The position numbers and the translations under genes were made by a program. Below are positions 35,376-43,995 of a stretch of 64,000 nucleotides of DNA, piece after piece. This DNA comes from Nevskia soli DSM 19509 (lineage in GTDB: Bacteria; Pseudomonadota; Gammaproteobacteria; Nevskiales; Nevskiaceae): the NCBI RefSeq assembly GCF_000711955.1, contig NZ_JONR01000001.1, positions 372,001 to 436,000 on the forward strand. Reading direction: 5' to 3'. Within the stretch, counting starts at the first letter, position 1. The number at the start of each line of letters is the position of its first letter. Under the pieces are notes generated by a model that was not told the DNA's origin, did no database searches, and saw only the letters and a program-made list of their open reading frames with translations.

Positions 35376-36140
35376 TCAGCTTCCGGCCTGTCCCGCCCAG
35401 GATCTGGCGAACTGGTGCGCCACGCGGCCCGAACGCGAAGCGCGCGCGAGGGCCCAGCGCAGCGAGGCCTTTTCGGTTGCCTCGTCCCAGGCGGTATGGC
35501 CCAGTCGCTTGAGGTGCAGGCGCACCAGTTCCAGGTACATCTCCTGGTTGAACGGCGGAAACGACAGCCACAGGCCGAAGCGTTCCGACAGTGCGATCTT
35601 GTCCTCGGACGATTCGCCCGGATGCAGTTCGCCGTCGACGAACTTGAACTCCTCGTTCTCGCTGCGGAATTCCGGCATCAGGTGGCGGCGGTTGCTGGTG
35701 GCGTAGATCAGCACATTGTCCGGCGGTTCCTCGATGCCGCCGTCGAGCGCGGCCTTCAGCGCCGCCAGGGCGGGATCGTTCTGCGCCACGGAGAAATCGT
35801 CGACGTAGAGCACGAAGCGCTCGGCACGCTCGCGCAGCGGCGCCACCACGTCGGGCAGGTCGGTGAGGTCGTGCGGATGCACTTCCACCAGGCGCAGCCC
35901 CTGGCCGCTGAATTCGCCGAGCAGGGCTTTCACCAGCGAGGACTTGCCGGTGCCGCGGCTGCCGGTGAGCAGGGCGTGGTTGGCGGGGCGGCCGGTGACG
36001 AATTGGCGTGTATTCGCCAGCAACTCGGTCTTCTGCCGCTCGATGCCGAGCAACTCGTCGAGGCGCCCGTGGGACGGGAAGGTGATCGGTTGGAGGGAAC
36101 CGTTGCGCCAGCGGTAGGCGAGGGCTTGATCGGCAGCCAT
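35376..36140 (-). CDS. DUF815 family AAA ATPase
   Basis: This 254-residue cytoplasmic ATPase has Walker A GSRGTGKS at residues 60-67, Walker B 'FVLYVDDFSV', sensor-1 'NVLIYATSNRRHLMP' and an arginine-bearing 'ALSERFGLWLSFPPFNQE'. These are all typical of the DUF815 (YcaJ-like AAA) family. The role is unknown. The ATG at 36140 (MAADQALAYRW) is preferred over an upstream in-frame ATG at 36203. Confidence 0.9.
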   Translation of the reverse strand: MAADQALAYRWRNGSLQPITFPSHGRLDELLGIERQKTELLANTRQFVTGRPANHALLTGSRGTGKSSLVKALLGEFSGQGLRLVEVHPHDLTDLPDVVAPLRERAERFVLYVDDFSVAQNDPALAALKAALDGGIEEPPDNVLIYATSNRRHLMPEFRSENEEFKFVDGELHPGESSEDKIALSERFGLWLSFPPFNQEMYLELVRLHLKRLGHTAWDEATEKASLRWALARASRSGRVAHQFARSWAGQAGS

Positions 36141-36260
36141 GTCCAGCTTTTCTCCTGCGAACGAGAACCAGCGCACAGTTTGCGCCCTGAAATCTTCCAA
36201 CACCCCTCAGCCGGGGGATACCGCCGCGTAGCCGTCCCGCCCTACTGTGATCCCAGGGGC

Positions 36261-36330
36261 GGAAAGCGTCCGCGAATGATTCATCGGACGCCAGAGTTGG
36301 CGCGGCACCGCAAGGCGCCGCGCTTTTTTT
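36261..36330 (+). other. Orphan plus-strand hairpins with a terminator, possible small RNA end
   Basis: A hairpin (gcgtccg...cggacgc, 36266-36291) is followed by a second stem gcgcggc (36300-36306) with gccgcgc (36317-36323) and seven T (36324-36330). This forms an intrinsic terminator on the plus strand. Both neighbouring genes are on the minus strand, so no annotated transcript ends here. The spacer to the DUF815 gene (36141-36260) has no coding frame. Confidence 0.5.
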
Positions 36331-36337
36331 ATGTTTG

Positions 36338-38002
36338 TTAAGCCAATTTTTTATGCCGCGAGCGGCGGTTGACGCCGGGCTCGGAGCCGGTGCGGCGGCG
36401 GAAATCGTCTTCGTACTCGCGGTAATTGCCTTCCAGGTACACCACTTCACCGCTGTCCTCGAAGGCCAGGATGTGGGTGGCGACGCGGTCGAGGAACCAG
36501 CGGTCATGCGAGATGATCATGGCGCAGCCGGCGAAGCCCAGCACCGCTTCTTCCAGCGCGCGCAGGGTTTCCACGTCGAGGTCGTTGGTCGGTTCGTCGA
36601 GCAGCAGCACGTTGCCGCCGGCCAGCAGCAGCTTGGCCAGATGCAGACGATTGCGCTCGCCGCCGGAGAGATCCTTGATGCGCTTCTGCTGCGACTCGCC
36701 CTTGAAGTTGAAGCGGCCGATGTAGGCGCGCGAGGGCATTTCGAAGCTGCCGGCGCGGATCATGTCGTTGCCGCCGCTGATTTCCTGGAACACGGTCTTG
36801 TCGCCGTCCAGCGAATCGCGCGACTGGTCGACGTGGGCGAACTTCACCGTCTCGCCGACGCGGATGGTGCCGGAATCCGCCTGTTCCTGGCCCAGCAGCA
36901 TGCGGAACAGGGTGGTCTTGCCGCGGCCGTTGGCGCCGATGATGCCGACCACGGCGCCGCGCGGCACCTTGAAGGTCAGGCCTTCATACAGCGTGCGGTC
37001 GCCGTAGGACTTCTTGACGTCGTTGACCTCGATCACCAGGTCGCCCAGGCGCGGGCCGGGCGGGATGTACAGTTCCCGCGTCTCGGCGCGCTTCTGGAAT
37101 TCCTGCGAAGCCAGTTCCTCGTAGGCCTGCACGCGCGCCTTGGACTTGGTCTGGCGGCCCTTGGGGTTCTTGCGCACCCACTCCAGCTCTTCCTTCATCG
37201 CCTTGCTGTGGGCGTCCTCGGTCTTCTGCTCCTGCTCGTGGCGCCTGTCCTTCTGCTCAAGCCAGGAGGAGTAGTTGCCCTGCCAGGGAATGCCGTAGCC
37301 GCGGTCCAGCTCCAGGATCCAGCCGGCGACATTGTCGAGGAAGTAGCGGTCATGGGTGACGGCGATGATGGTGCCGGGGAAGTCGTTGAGGAACTTCTCC
37401 AGCCAGGCCACCGATTCGGCGTCCAGATGGTTGGTCGGCTCGTCCAGCAGGATCATGTCCGGCTTGGACAGCAGCAGGCGGCACAGCGCCACGCGGCGGC
37501 GCTCGCCGCCGGACAGCTTGGTGACGTCGGCGTCCCAGGGCGGCAGGTTGAGCGCCTCGGCGGCCTTGTCCAGGATCACGTCGAGGTTGTGGCCGTCGCT
37601 GGCGGCGAGGATGCCTTCCAGCTCCTGCTGGCGCGCCGAGAGCTTGTCGAAATCGGCGTCCGGCTCGGCGTAGGCGGCGTAGACCTTGTCCAGCTCGGCC
37701 TGGGCGTTGGTGATGTCGGAAACGGCTTCCTCGACGTTGCCGCGCACGGTCTTGGTCGGGTCGAGCTGCGGCTCCTGCTGCAGGTAGCCGATCTTCAGGC
37801 CGGGCATCGGCCGGGCTTCGCCGCTGAATTCCTTGTCGACGCCGGCCATGATGCGCAGCAGGGTGGATTTGCCCGCGCCGTTGTAGCCGAGTACGCCGAT
37901 CTTGGCGCCGGGAAAGAAGGAGAGCGAGATATCCCGCAGGATCTCTTTCTTCGGCGGGACGGTCTTCCCGACCTTGTTCATGGTGTAGACGTACTGGCTC
38001 AT
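36338..38002 (-). CDS. ettA: Energy-dependent translational throttle protein EttA (ABC-F)
   Basis: EttA is a cytoplasmic ABC-F ATPase that binds the ribosomal E site and gates elongation by ADP/ATP ratio. The 554-residue protein has two ABC cassettes (Walker A GYNGAGKST at 39-47; GANGRGKTT in the second; signatures LSGGERRR and LSGGERNR). It also has the P-site interaction linker with 'WVRKNPKGRQTKSKARV', and 'RRTGSEPGVNRRSRHKKLA' at the C-terminus. The start at 38002 (MSQYVYTMNKVGKTVPPKKEI) matches the E. coli protein. Confidence 0.97.
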   Translation of the reverse strand: MSQYVYTMNKVGKTVPPKKEILRDISLSFFPGAKIGVLGYNGAGKSTLLRIMAGVDKEFSGEARPMPGLKIGYLQQEPQLDPTKTVRGNVEEAVSDITNAQAELDKVYAAYAEPDADFDKLSARQQELEGILAASDGHNLDVILDKAAEALNLPPWDADVTKLSGGERRRVALCRLLLSKPDMILLDEPTNHLDAESVAWLEKFLNDFPGTIIAVTHDRYFLDNVAGWILELDRGYGIPWQGNYSSWLEQKDRRHEQEQKTEDAHSKAMKEELEWVRKNPKGRQTKSKARVQAYEELASQEFQKRAETRELYIPPGPRLGDLVIEVNDVKKSYGDRTLYEGLTFKVPRGAVVGIIGANGRGKTTLFRMLLGQEQADSGTIRVGETVKFAHVDQSRDSLDGDKTVFQEISGGNDMIRAGSFEMPSRAYIGRFNFKGESQQKRIKDLSGGERNRLHLAKLLLAGGNVLLLDEPTNDLDVETLRALEEAVLGFAGCAMIISHDRWFLDRVATHILAFEDSGEVVYLEGNYREYEDDFRRRTGSEPGVNRRSRHKKLA

Positions 38003-38159
38003 GGCTTCTGGCGCACTAAAAGGTGTCGAATTGGAGGTGCCGTCGCGGTAACGCAGGCGGCCGGGGGCGAATTGTAGCGGAGCCGGCAGGGGTGGGCGCA
38101 GGCACACGCCCCAAACCGTATAAGCGATACTAGTGCCAATCCTGCATTTCTCAATATCC

Positions 38160-39401
38160 ATGACCGAATTGGCCATCACAGCGGACGATGTCCGCGATGC
38201 CGCCCGCCTGATCGAGGGACAGGTGCTGCGCACTCCTTGTACCCCCTCCAAGGTGCTGTCCAAGCTCACCGGGGCCGAAATCTGGCTCAAATTCGAAAAC
38301 TTCCAGTTCACCGCCTCGTTCAAGGAGCGCGGCGCGGTCAACAAGCTGGCGCGGCTGTCCGAGGCCGAGCGGCGGGCCGGCGTGGCGGCGATGTCGGCCG
38401 GCAACCATGCCCAGGCGGTGGCCTACCACGCCACCCGGCTCGGCATCCGCAGCGTCATCGTCATGCCGAAGAACACGCCCTTCACCAAGGTGCGCAATAC
38501 CCGCGACCTGGGCGGCGAAGTGATCCTGCACGGCGAGACCCTGGCGGATTCCTTCGATTTCCTGCTGCGCGAGCTGATCGAGGGCAAGGGCATGACCCTG
38601 GTGCACCCCTATGACGACAAGCACGTCATGGCCGGGCAGGGCACGGTGGCGGTGGAAATGCTCGAGGAGGTGCCGGAGCTGGATACCCTGCTCATCCCCA
38701 TCGGCGGCGGCGGCCTGTTTTCCGGCAATGCGGTGGCGGCGCACGCCATGCGCCCGGACCTGCGCATCGTCGGCGTTGAATCGGCCGGCTACTGCTCGGC
38801 CTATGCCGCCATCCAGGGCGACCACAGCCTGGTGCGCGGCGGCCCGACCATCGCCGAGGGCATCGCGGTCAAGGGCATGGGCAAGCTGACCCTGCCGGTG
38901 ATCCGCGCCCATGCGCATGAGCTGGTGCGGGTAGAGGAGTCGGCCATCGAGCGTGCCGTGGGCCTGCTCGCCAACGTCGAAAAGGTGGTGGCGGAAGGCG
39001 CCGGCGCCGCGGGCCTGGCGGCCCTGCTGGCCGATCCGGCCAAGTACGCCGGGCGCAAGGTCGGCCTGATCGTCACCGGCGGCAACATCGATCCGCGCCT
39101 GCTGGCCTCGGTGCTGCTGCGCCAGCTGGTGCATGAATCACGGCTGGTCAGCCTGTCGATCGAGATCGAGGACAGCCCGGGCTTCCTGGCGCGGGTGGCC
39201 GGCAGCGTCGGCCAGAGCGGCGGCAACATCGTACAGGTGCACCATGAGCGCCTGTCCGCCGGCCGGCATGCCAAGAGCGCGACCCTGGAAATGCTGATCG
39301 AGGCGCAGGACGAGGCCCATTCCAACCAGATCATCGCCGACCTGCAGGGGGCGGGGTACGTGGTGCGCCGGGTTTACGGCGGTTACGGCGAATTCGAATA
39401 G
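38160..39401 (+). CDS. ilvA: Threonine ammonia-lyase
   Basis: This PLP enzyme converts threonine to 2-oxobutanoate, the first step toward isoleucine. The 413-residue protein has the PLP Lys55 in 'FTASFKERGAVNKL', the glycine loop 'PIGGGGLFSG' and a single C-terminal ACT domain ('SLSIEIEDSPGFLARVAGSVGQ'). One ACT-like domain matches the shorter class found in many bacteria, whether biosynthetic or catabolic. The ATG at 38160 (MTELAITADDV) is preferred over one nine codons upstream. Confidence 0.95.
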   Translation: MTELAITADDVRDAARLIEGQVLRTPCTPSKVLSKLTGAEIWLKFENFQFTASFKERGAVNKLARLSEAERRAGVAAMSAGNHAQAVAYHATRLGIRSVIVMPKNTPFTKVRNTRDLGGEVILHGETLADSFDFLLRELIEGKGMTLVHPYDDKHVMAGQGTVAVEMLEEVPELDTLLIPIGGGGLFSGNAVAAHAMRPDLRIVGVESAGYCSAYAAIQGDHSLVRGGPTIAEGIAVKGMGKLTLPVIRAHAHELVRVEESAIERAVGLLANVEKVVAEGAGAAGLAALLADPAKYAGRKVGLIVTGGNIDPRLLASVLLRQLVHESRLVSLSIEIEDSPGFLARVAGSVGQSGGNIVQVHHERLSAGRHAKSATLEMLIEAQDEAHSNQIIADLQGAGYVVRRVYGGYGEFE

Positions 39402-39419
39402 AGGGTGAGGGAAGCTTTG

Positions 39420-40139
39420 GTGGATGTCCGGCTTTTTGCGTTGCGTGTGCTGTACTCGGCGCCCAACTGGGCGCTGATGTCGCGCCTGCTGCTGTTCGTC
39501 GCGGTGTTCCTGGCGGTGCAGCAGTTGATGCTGTGGCGGAGCAGGGACCTGACGCCCGAGCAGGCGGCGGCTCGTACCCACGGCCGCTGGGCGCTTGGGG
39601 CGGTGCTGGCCGCCTGGGGTGTACTGACCGTGGTCGGCTACCAGGGCGCGGCCACGCGCCATGGTCACTTCGCAGCCGCGCAGTCCGCCCCGGTGCGGGT
39701 GACCTATGGCGATCCGGCGCATGCGCCGGTGATCCAGGTCTTCACCGCGCCCGGCTGCGGGCCCTGCAAGTCGCTGGAAGGGCGCCTCAAGGCGGTCATC
39801 GCCCAGGGTTATGCGGTGCAGTACATCCCGAGTTCGCTCGGCGACAACGACTGGGACGCGATCAACGCGGCGATGTGCGAGCCGGACCGCAGGGCCGGCT
39901 TCGAGCGCCTGTTCGGCATGGGGTTCACGGTGCCGGCCGCGCCGGCGCCTTTGTGCATCAGCGGCGTGACCGACAACGAAGCGGTGCTGCGCAAGCTCGC
40001 CGGACAGCTGGTATTCCCCACGGTGATCATGCCGGACGGTTTCCTGGTGATCGGCGCGCCCTCGGACGCCCGGCTGCGCAGCTACCTGGGGGCCGCCGCG
40101 CCGTTGCCGGCGGCCAAGGCGGGAGGGCAGGCGCTTTGA
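39420..40139 (+). CDS. Membrane-anchored thioredoxin-fold protein (CGPC)
   Basis: The 239-residue protein has two N-terminal transmembrane segments ('LLLFVAVFLAVQQLML' and 'ALGAVLAAWGVLTVVGY'). A periplasmic thioredoxin/DsbC-like domain follows with the redox motif C113-G-P-C116 in 'FTAPGCGPCKSLEGRLK' and a likely cis-Pro in 'LVFPTVIMPDG'. The extra Cys residues ('AAMCEPDRR', 'APLCISGV') resemble DsbC/DsbG-type proteins. I chose GTG 39420 because gaggga lies seven bases before it; GTG 39405 would add five residues. It overlaps thpR. Confidence 0.85.
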   Translation: MDVRLFALRVLYSAPNWALMSRLLLFVAVFLAVQQLMLWRSRDLTPEQAAARTHGRWALGAVLAAWGVLTVVGYQGAATRHGHFAAAQSAPVRVTYGDPAHAPVIQVFTAPGCGPCKSLEGRLKAVIAQGYAVQYIPSSLGDNDWDAINAAMCEPDRRAGFERLFGMGFTVPAAPAPLCISGVTDNEAVLRKLAGQLVFPTVIMPDGFLVIGAPSDARLRSYLGAAAPLPAAKAGGQAL

Positions 40140-40840
40140 GCAAGGGTGGTTCGCAACTGACGCTGTTCCCCGAGCCGATTACCGGGGCGCGGCGCTCGCG
40201 CGTGGCGCGCACGCGCATGTTCTTCGCGCTGTGGCCGGACGAGAGCGTGCGCCTGGCGCTGGCGCGGGCGGCCATGGTGATTCCGCCGGGCGATGCGGCG
40301 CGTGCCTCCTGGGTGCGCACCGAGCGCTATCACCTGACGCTGGCCTTCCTCGGCGAGATCGAGCCGCGCCAGGCCGAGGCGGCCGAGCGGGCGGCTTCGG
40401 AAATCCGGGTGCGGCCGTTCCGGCTGCAGCTCGACACGGTGGGCCACTTCGAGGGACCCAACGTGGTGTGGATCGGGCCGCAGAGCTTGCCGGCGGAGCT
40501 GACCCAGCTCAAGGCCGAGCTGGACCGCGAGCTGCTGCGTTTCGGCCTGCCGGTGGTGGCCGGAAAATTCACTCCGCACGTCACCTGCATGCGCGGCGTG
40601 CGCGAGGCGCCGGACGCGCCGCCGGTGCGCATCGACTGGCCGGTGAGGGAGTTCGTGCTGGTGAAGAGCGTGCTCAAGCCGGGCATGTCGCGCTACAAGA
40701 TCGTGCAGCGCTGGCCGCTGCGGCTGGATCACGGCAAGCTGGCGCTTGAATTTCCCGAGCCGGAAGTTCCGGAGCCGCAGGCCCAGGAACCGGAGGCGTC
40801 TCAACCGGACGCTCCAGAACCTGAAAGGGATTCCGGCTAG
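40136..40840 (+). CDS. thpR: RNA 2',3'-cyclic phosphodiesterase (2H/LigT family)
   Basis: This 234-residue 2H phosphoesterase has the two HxT motifs: H66-L-T68 in 'ERYHLTLAFLGEI' and H148-V-T150 in 'GKFTPHVTCMRG'. It opens RNA 2',3'-cyclic phosphates. The start is TTG 40136, which overlaps the preceding stop (TTGA) and follows gggaggg at eight-base spacing; GTG 40202 and ATG 40217 are alternatives. An unusual Pro/Glu-rich tail of about 30 residues ('PEPEVPEPQAQEPEAS...') follows the catalytic domain. Confidence 0.9.
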   Translation: MSKGGSQLTLFPEPITGARRSRVARTRMFFALWPDESVRLALARAAMVIPPGDAARASWVRTERYHLTLAFLGEIEPRQAEAAERAASEIRVRPFRLQLDTVGHFEGPNVVWIGPQSLPAELTQLKAELDRELLRFGLPVVAGKFTPHVTCMRGVREAPDAPPVRIDWPVREFVLVKSVLKPGMSRYKIVQRWPLRLDHGKLALEFPEPEVPEPQAQEPEASQPDAPEPERDSG

Positions 40841-40920
40841 GTAGCCCGGAAAGCGCGTAGCGCTACCCGGGAGACTCCCGCACCGAATCCCCGGGTAGCG
40901 CTACGCGCTTCCCGGGCTAC
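40841..40920. repeat. 31-bp inverted repeat overlapping the xseA stop codon
   Basis: The arms 40841-40871 and 40890-40920 match at 30 of 31 positions (gtagcccgg...agcgctacccggg), with an 18-base loop. The right arm contains the minus-strand xseA stop (40901-40903), so the last seven or so XseA residues are repeat-encoded. It likely forms a bidirectional terminator between thpR and xseA. Confidence 0.88.
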
Positions 40921-42280
40921 GGTTGTTGCGCGCTTCCCGCACTTCGGCGGTTACGCTGCCGCGCGCCAGCTGCGCTTCGATGACCGAGCCGGGGCGGGCC
41001 TGCGCGGCATCCTGCAGGACGGCGCCGTGTTCGTCGCGCACGATGGCGTAGCCGCGCGCCAGCACCGCTTCCGGATTGAGGCTGTCGAGCAGGGCCTGGG
41101 CCTGCGTCAGTCGGGCGCCGCGGTCTCCCAGCAGGGTTTGCATGCGGCTGCGCAGCAGCATGGCGAGCGAATCGATGTGGCGTCGTTCGCCCTGCAGGCG
41201 CAGCGAGGGATCGGCGCGCAGCAGGCGGCCGGACTGGGCTTGCAGGCGATCGCGTTGGGTGCCCAGGCGTGAAATCCAGGCGTGGCGCAGTCGCTCGTCC
41301 AGCTCGTCCAGGCGTTGTGCGCGTTCCTGCAACCGGCGGCCGGGATGCAGGATGCCCAGGCGCGCCTGCATGCGCGAGACCTGCTCCGCCGAGCGTTCCA
41401 GCCCTTCCTGCATGGCGTAAAGCAGTTGTTCGCCGGTGTTTTCGACGCGTGCGGCCCATTCGGCGATATCGGGCGTGGCCAGCTCCGCCGCCGCAGTCGG
41501 CGTGGCGGCGCGCAGATCGGAGACGAAATCGGCGATGGTGACGTCGACCTCATGGCCCACGCCGGTGACCACCGGCACGGCGCAGGCGCGGATGGCCCGC
41601 GCCACGGCTTCCTCGTTGAAGGCCCACAGGTCTTCCAGGGAGCCGCCGCCGCGCACCAGCAGGATCACATCCACCGGCGCTCGCCGCGGCAGTTCCGAAA
41701 GTGCGCGGACGATGGCGGGCGGCGCTTCGGCGCCCTGCACCGGTACCGGGTAGAGGAACACCTCGGCCAGCGGCCAGCGGCGGGCGAGGGTGGTGAGGAC
41801 GTCGTGTACGGCGGCGCCGGTGCCGGAGGTGATCAGGCCGATGCGGCGCGGCGTTTCCGGCAGCGGCCGCTTCAGTTCCTGGTCGAACAGGCCTTCGGCC
41901 GCCAGGCGCGCCTTCAGCGCTTCGAAGGCGCGCAGCAGGGCGCCGGTGCCGGCCGGCTCCATGTGATCGACGATCATCTGCAGCTCGCCGCGCGCCGGGT
42001 AGATGCCCACCTTGCCGCGGATCAGCACCGCGTCGCCGTTGGCGGGCGGCGGCCGCACATAAAGATTGGAGTTGCGGAACATGGCGCAGCGCAATTGCGC
42101 CCGCTCGTCCTTGAGGGTGAAATACCAGTGGCCCGAAGCCGGCTTGGCCAGGTTTGAAATTTCACCCTGCACCCACAGGTTGGGCAGACTGTCTTCCAGC
42201 AGGCCGCGCAGGATCTCCGCCACGTCGGAAACGGCGTAGATGGTGCGCGAATTGGAACCGATGGGGGAAGCGTCGGACAT
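40901..42280 (-). CDS. xseA: Exodeoxyribonuclease VII large subunit
   Basis: With XseB this enzyme degrades single-stranded DNA from both ends. The 459-residue protein has the N-terminal OB fold ('LWVQGEISNLAKPASGHWYFTLKDE'), the catalytic core ('RIGLITSGTGAAVHDVLTTLARR', 'LVRGGGSLEDLWAFNEE', 'GVGHEVDVTIADFVSDLRAATPTAAAE') and a long coiled coil. The start at 42280 follows family alignments (MSDASPIGSNSRTIYAVS); an upstream in-frame ATG adds a low-complexity leader and was rejected. It is divergent from guaB. Confidence 0.96.
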   Translation of the reverse strand: MSDASPIGSNSRTIYAVSDVAEILRGLLEDSLPNLWVQGEISNLAKPASGHWYFTLKDERAQLRCAMFRNSNLYVRPPPANGDAVLIRGKVGIYPARGELQMIVDHMEPAGTGALLRAFEALKARLAAEGLFDQELKRPLPETPRRIGLITSGTGAAVHDVLTTLARRWPLAEVFLYPVPVQGAEAPPAIVRALSELPRRAPVDVILLVRGGGSLEDLWAFNEEAVARAIRACAVPVVTGVGHEVDVTIADFVSDLRAATPTAAAELATPDIAEWAARVENTGEQLLYAMQEGLERSAEQVSRMQARLGILHPGRRLQERAQRLDELDERLRHAWISRLGTQRDRLQAQSGRLLRADPSLRLQGERRHIDSLAMLLRSRMQTLLGDRGARLTQAQALLDSLNPEAVLARGYAIVRDEHGAVLQDAAQARPGSVIEAQLARGSVTAEVREARNNRSPGSA

Positions 42281-42414
42281 GGTGTGCGCCCATATTAACG
42301 TCTGCACGGGCGGTGAGGGCCGCGGGTGACGCGGCCGGGCGCCCGGCAAATGCCGACACAATGGTGCTTGGGACCGGGCCCCGGAAAGGGGATGAGAGTT
42401 GCGGCCCAAGTCTG

Positions 42415-42420
42415 TATAAT
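42415..42420 (+). promoter_or_regulatory. -10 box of the guaBA operon
   Basis: A consensus TATAAT lies 22 bp upstream of the guaB ATG, preceded by TG. No good -35 lies at 17 bp, so activation or tight control is possible. Confidence 0.55.
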
Positions 42421-42441
42421 ATCGCTTTGCCGGAGCCGTAA

Positions 42442-43938
42442 ATGTCGCGCCAGTCCCCAGACTCCCGCATCGATCTCGAAGCCCTCACTTTCGATGACGT
42501 TCTGTTGCAGCCCGCCTATTCCGAGGTGCTGCCGCGCCAGGTCGACCTGCGCACGCCCCTGACCTCCCGCATCACGCTGAACATCCCGCTGCTGTCCGCG
42601 GCGATGGACACCGTCACCGAAGCCGGCCTGGCCATCGCGCTGGCGCAGGAAGGCGGCATGGGCATCATCCACAAGAACATGACGGCCGAGCGCCAGGCCG
42701 CCGAAGTGCGCCGGGTGAAGAAGTACGAGTCCGGCATCATCGCCGACCCGATCACGGTGCCGCCGGACATGACCATCGCCGAGGTGCTGGCGCTGACCCG
42801 CGCCAACCGCATCTCCGGCGTGCCGGTGGTGGACGGGGCCAAGCTGGTCGGCATCGTCACCAGCCGCGACCTGCGCTTCGAAACGCATATGGATCAGCCG
42901 GTGTCGCAGATCATGACGCCGCAGCCGCGCCTGGTCACGGTGCAGGAAGGCGCGCCGCGCGAGGAAGTGATTTCGCTGCTGCACAAGCACCGCATCGAGA
43001 AGATCCTGGTGGTGAACGGCAAGTTCCAGCTCACCGGCATGATCACGGTGAAGGACATCCAGAAGTCCACCGAACATCCGCTCGCCTGCAAGGACGAGCA
43101 TGGCCGCCTGCGCGTCGGCGCGGCGGTGGGCACCGGGCCGGATACCGATGACCGCATCGCCGCCCTGATCGAGGCCGGCGTGGACGTGGTGGTGGTGGAT
43201 ACCGCCCACGGCCACAGCAAGGGGGTGATCGACCGCGTGGCGCGCATCAAGCAGAAGTACGGCGACCAGCTGCAGGTGATCGGCGGCAACATCGCCACCG
43301 GCGACGCCGCCCTGGCCCTGGTGGCCGCGGGCGCGGATGCGGTCAAGGTCGGCATCGGCCCCGGCTCCATCTGCACCACCCGCGTGGTGGCCGGCGTCGG
43401 CGTGCCGCAGATCAGCGCGGTGATGTCGGTGGCCTCCGCCCTGATCGGCAAGGGCATCCCGCTCATCGCCGACGGCGGCGTGCGCTACTCCGGCGACTTC
43501 GCCAAGGCCCTGGCGGCCGGCGCTTATGCGGTGATGGCCGGCGGCCTGTTCGCCGGTACCGAGGAAGCGCCCGGCGAGGAAGAGCTGTATCAGGGCCGCT
43601 CCTACAAGTCTTACCGCGGCATGGGCTCGATGGGCGCCATGTCGCAGGCGTATGGCTCCAAGGACCGCTACTTCCAGGACACCACCTCCGAAGTGGAGAA
43701 GCTGGTGCCGGAAGGCATCGAAGGCCGCGTGCCCTACAAGGGCCCGATGGGGGCGATCGTGCACCAGATGCTCGGCGGCCTGCGCGCCTGCATGGGCTAT
43801 ACCGGCTGCTCCAACATCGAGGAACTGCGTACCCGTACGCGCTTCGTCAAGATCACCGGCGCCGGCATCAAGGAATCGCACGTCCACGACGTGACCATCA
43901 CCAAGGAAGCGCCGAATTACCGCAGCGAGTCGACGTAG
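42442..43938 (+). CDS. guaB: IMP dehydrogenase
   Basis: GuaB oxidises IMP to XMP, the committed step to GMP. The 498-residue protein has the catalytic Cys311 in 'GPGSICTTRVVAGVG', a CBS pair inserted between residues of about 95 and 215, and the mobile flap 'SYKSYRGMGSMGAMSQAYGSKDRYFQ'. It is followed by guaA in the usual guaBA operon. Confidence 0.98.
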   Translation: MSRQSPDSRIDLEALTFDDVLLQPAYSEVLPRQVDLRTPLTSRITLNIPLLSAAMDTVTEAGLAIALAQEGGMGIIHKNMTAERQAAEVRRVKKYESGIIADPITVPPDMTIAEVLALTRANRISGVPVVDGAKLVGIVTSRDLRFETHMDQPVSQIMTPQPRLVTVQEGAPREEVISLLHKHRIEKILVVNGKFQLTGMITVKDIQKSTEHPLACKDEHGRLRVGAAVGTGPDTDDRIAALIEAGVDVVVVDTAHGHSKGVIDRVARIKQKYGDQLQVIGGNIATGDAALALVAAGADAVKVGIGPGSICTTRVVAGVGVPQISAVMSVASALIGKGIPLIADGGVRYSGDFAKALAAGAYAVMAGGLFAGTEEAPGEEELYQGRSYKSYRGMGSMGAMSQAYGSKDRYFQDTTSEVEKLVPEGIEGRVPYKGPMGAIVHQMLGGLRACMGYTGCSNIEELRTRTRFVKITGAGIKESHVHDVTITKEAPNYRSEST

Positions 43939-43995
43939 GGCGGTAAGCGGGATTGATGGCCGTCTGATTGCCGCCTCGCGCGGGGCTTTGCATTG

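Noticed and set aside
42281..42409. Upstream ATG extension of xseA
   Set aside because: The added residues are Pro/Arg/His-rich and non-homologous. They overlap the guaB promoter side, and the MSDASPIGSN start fits the family.
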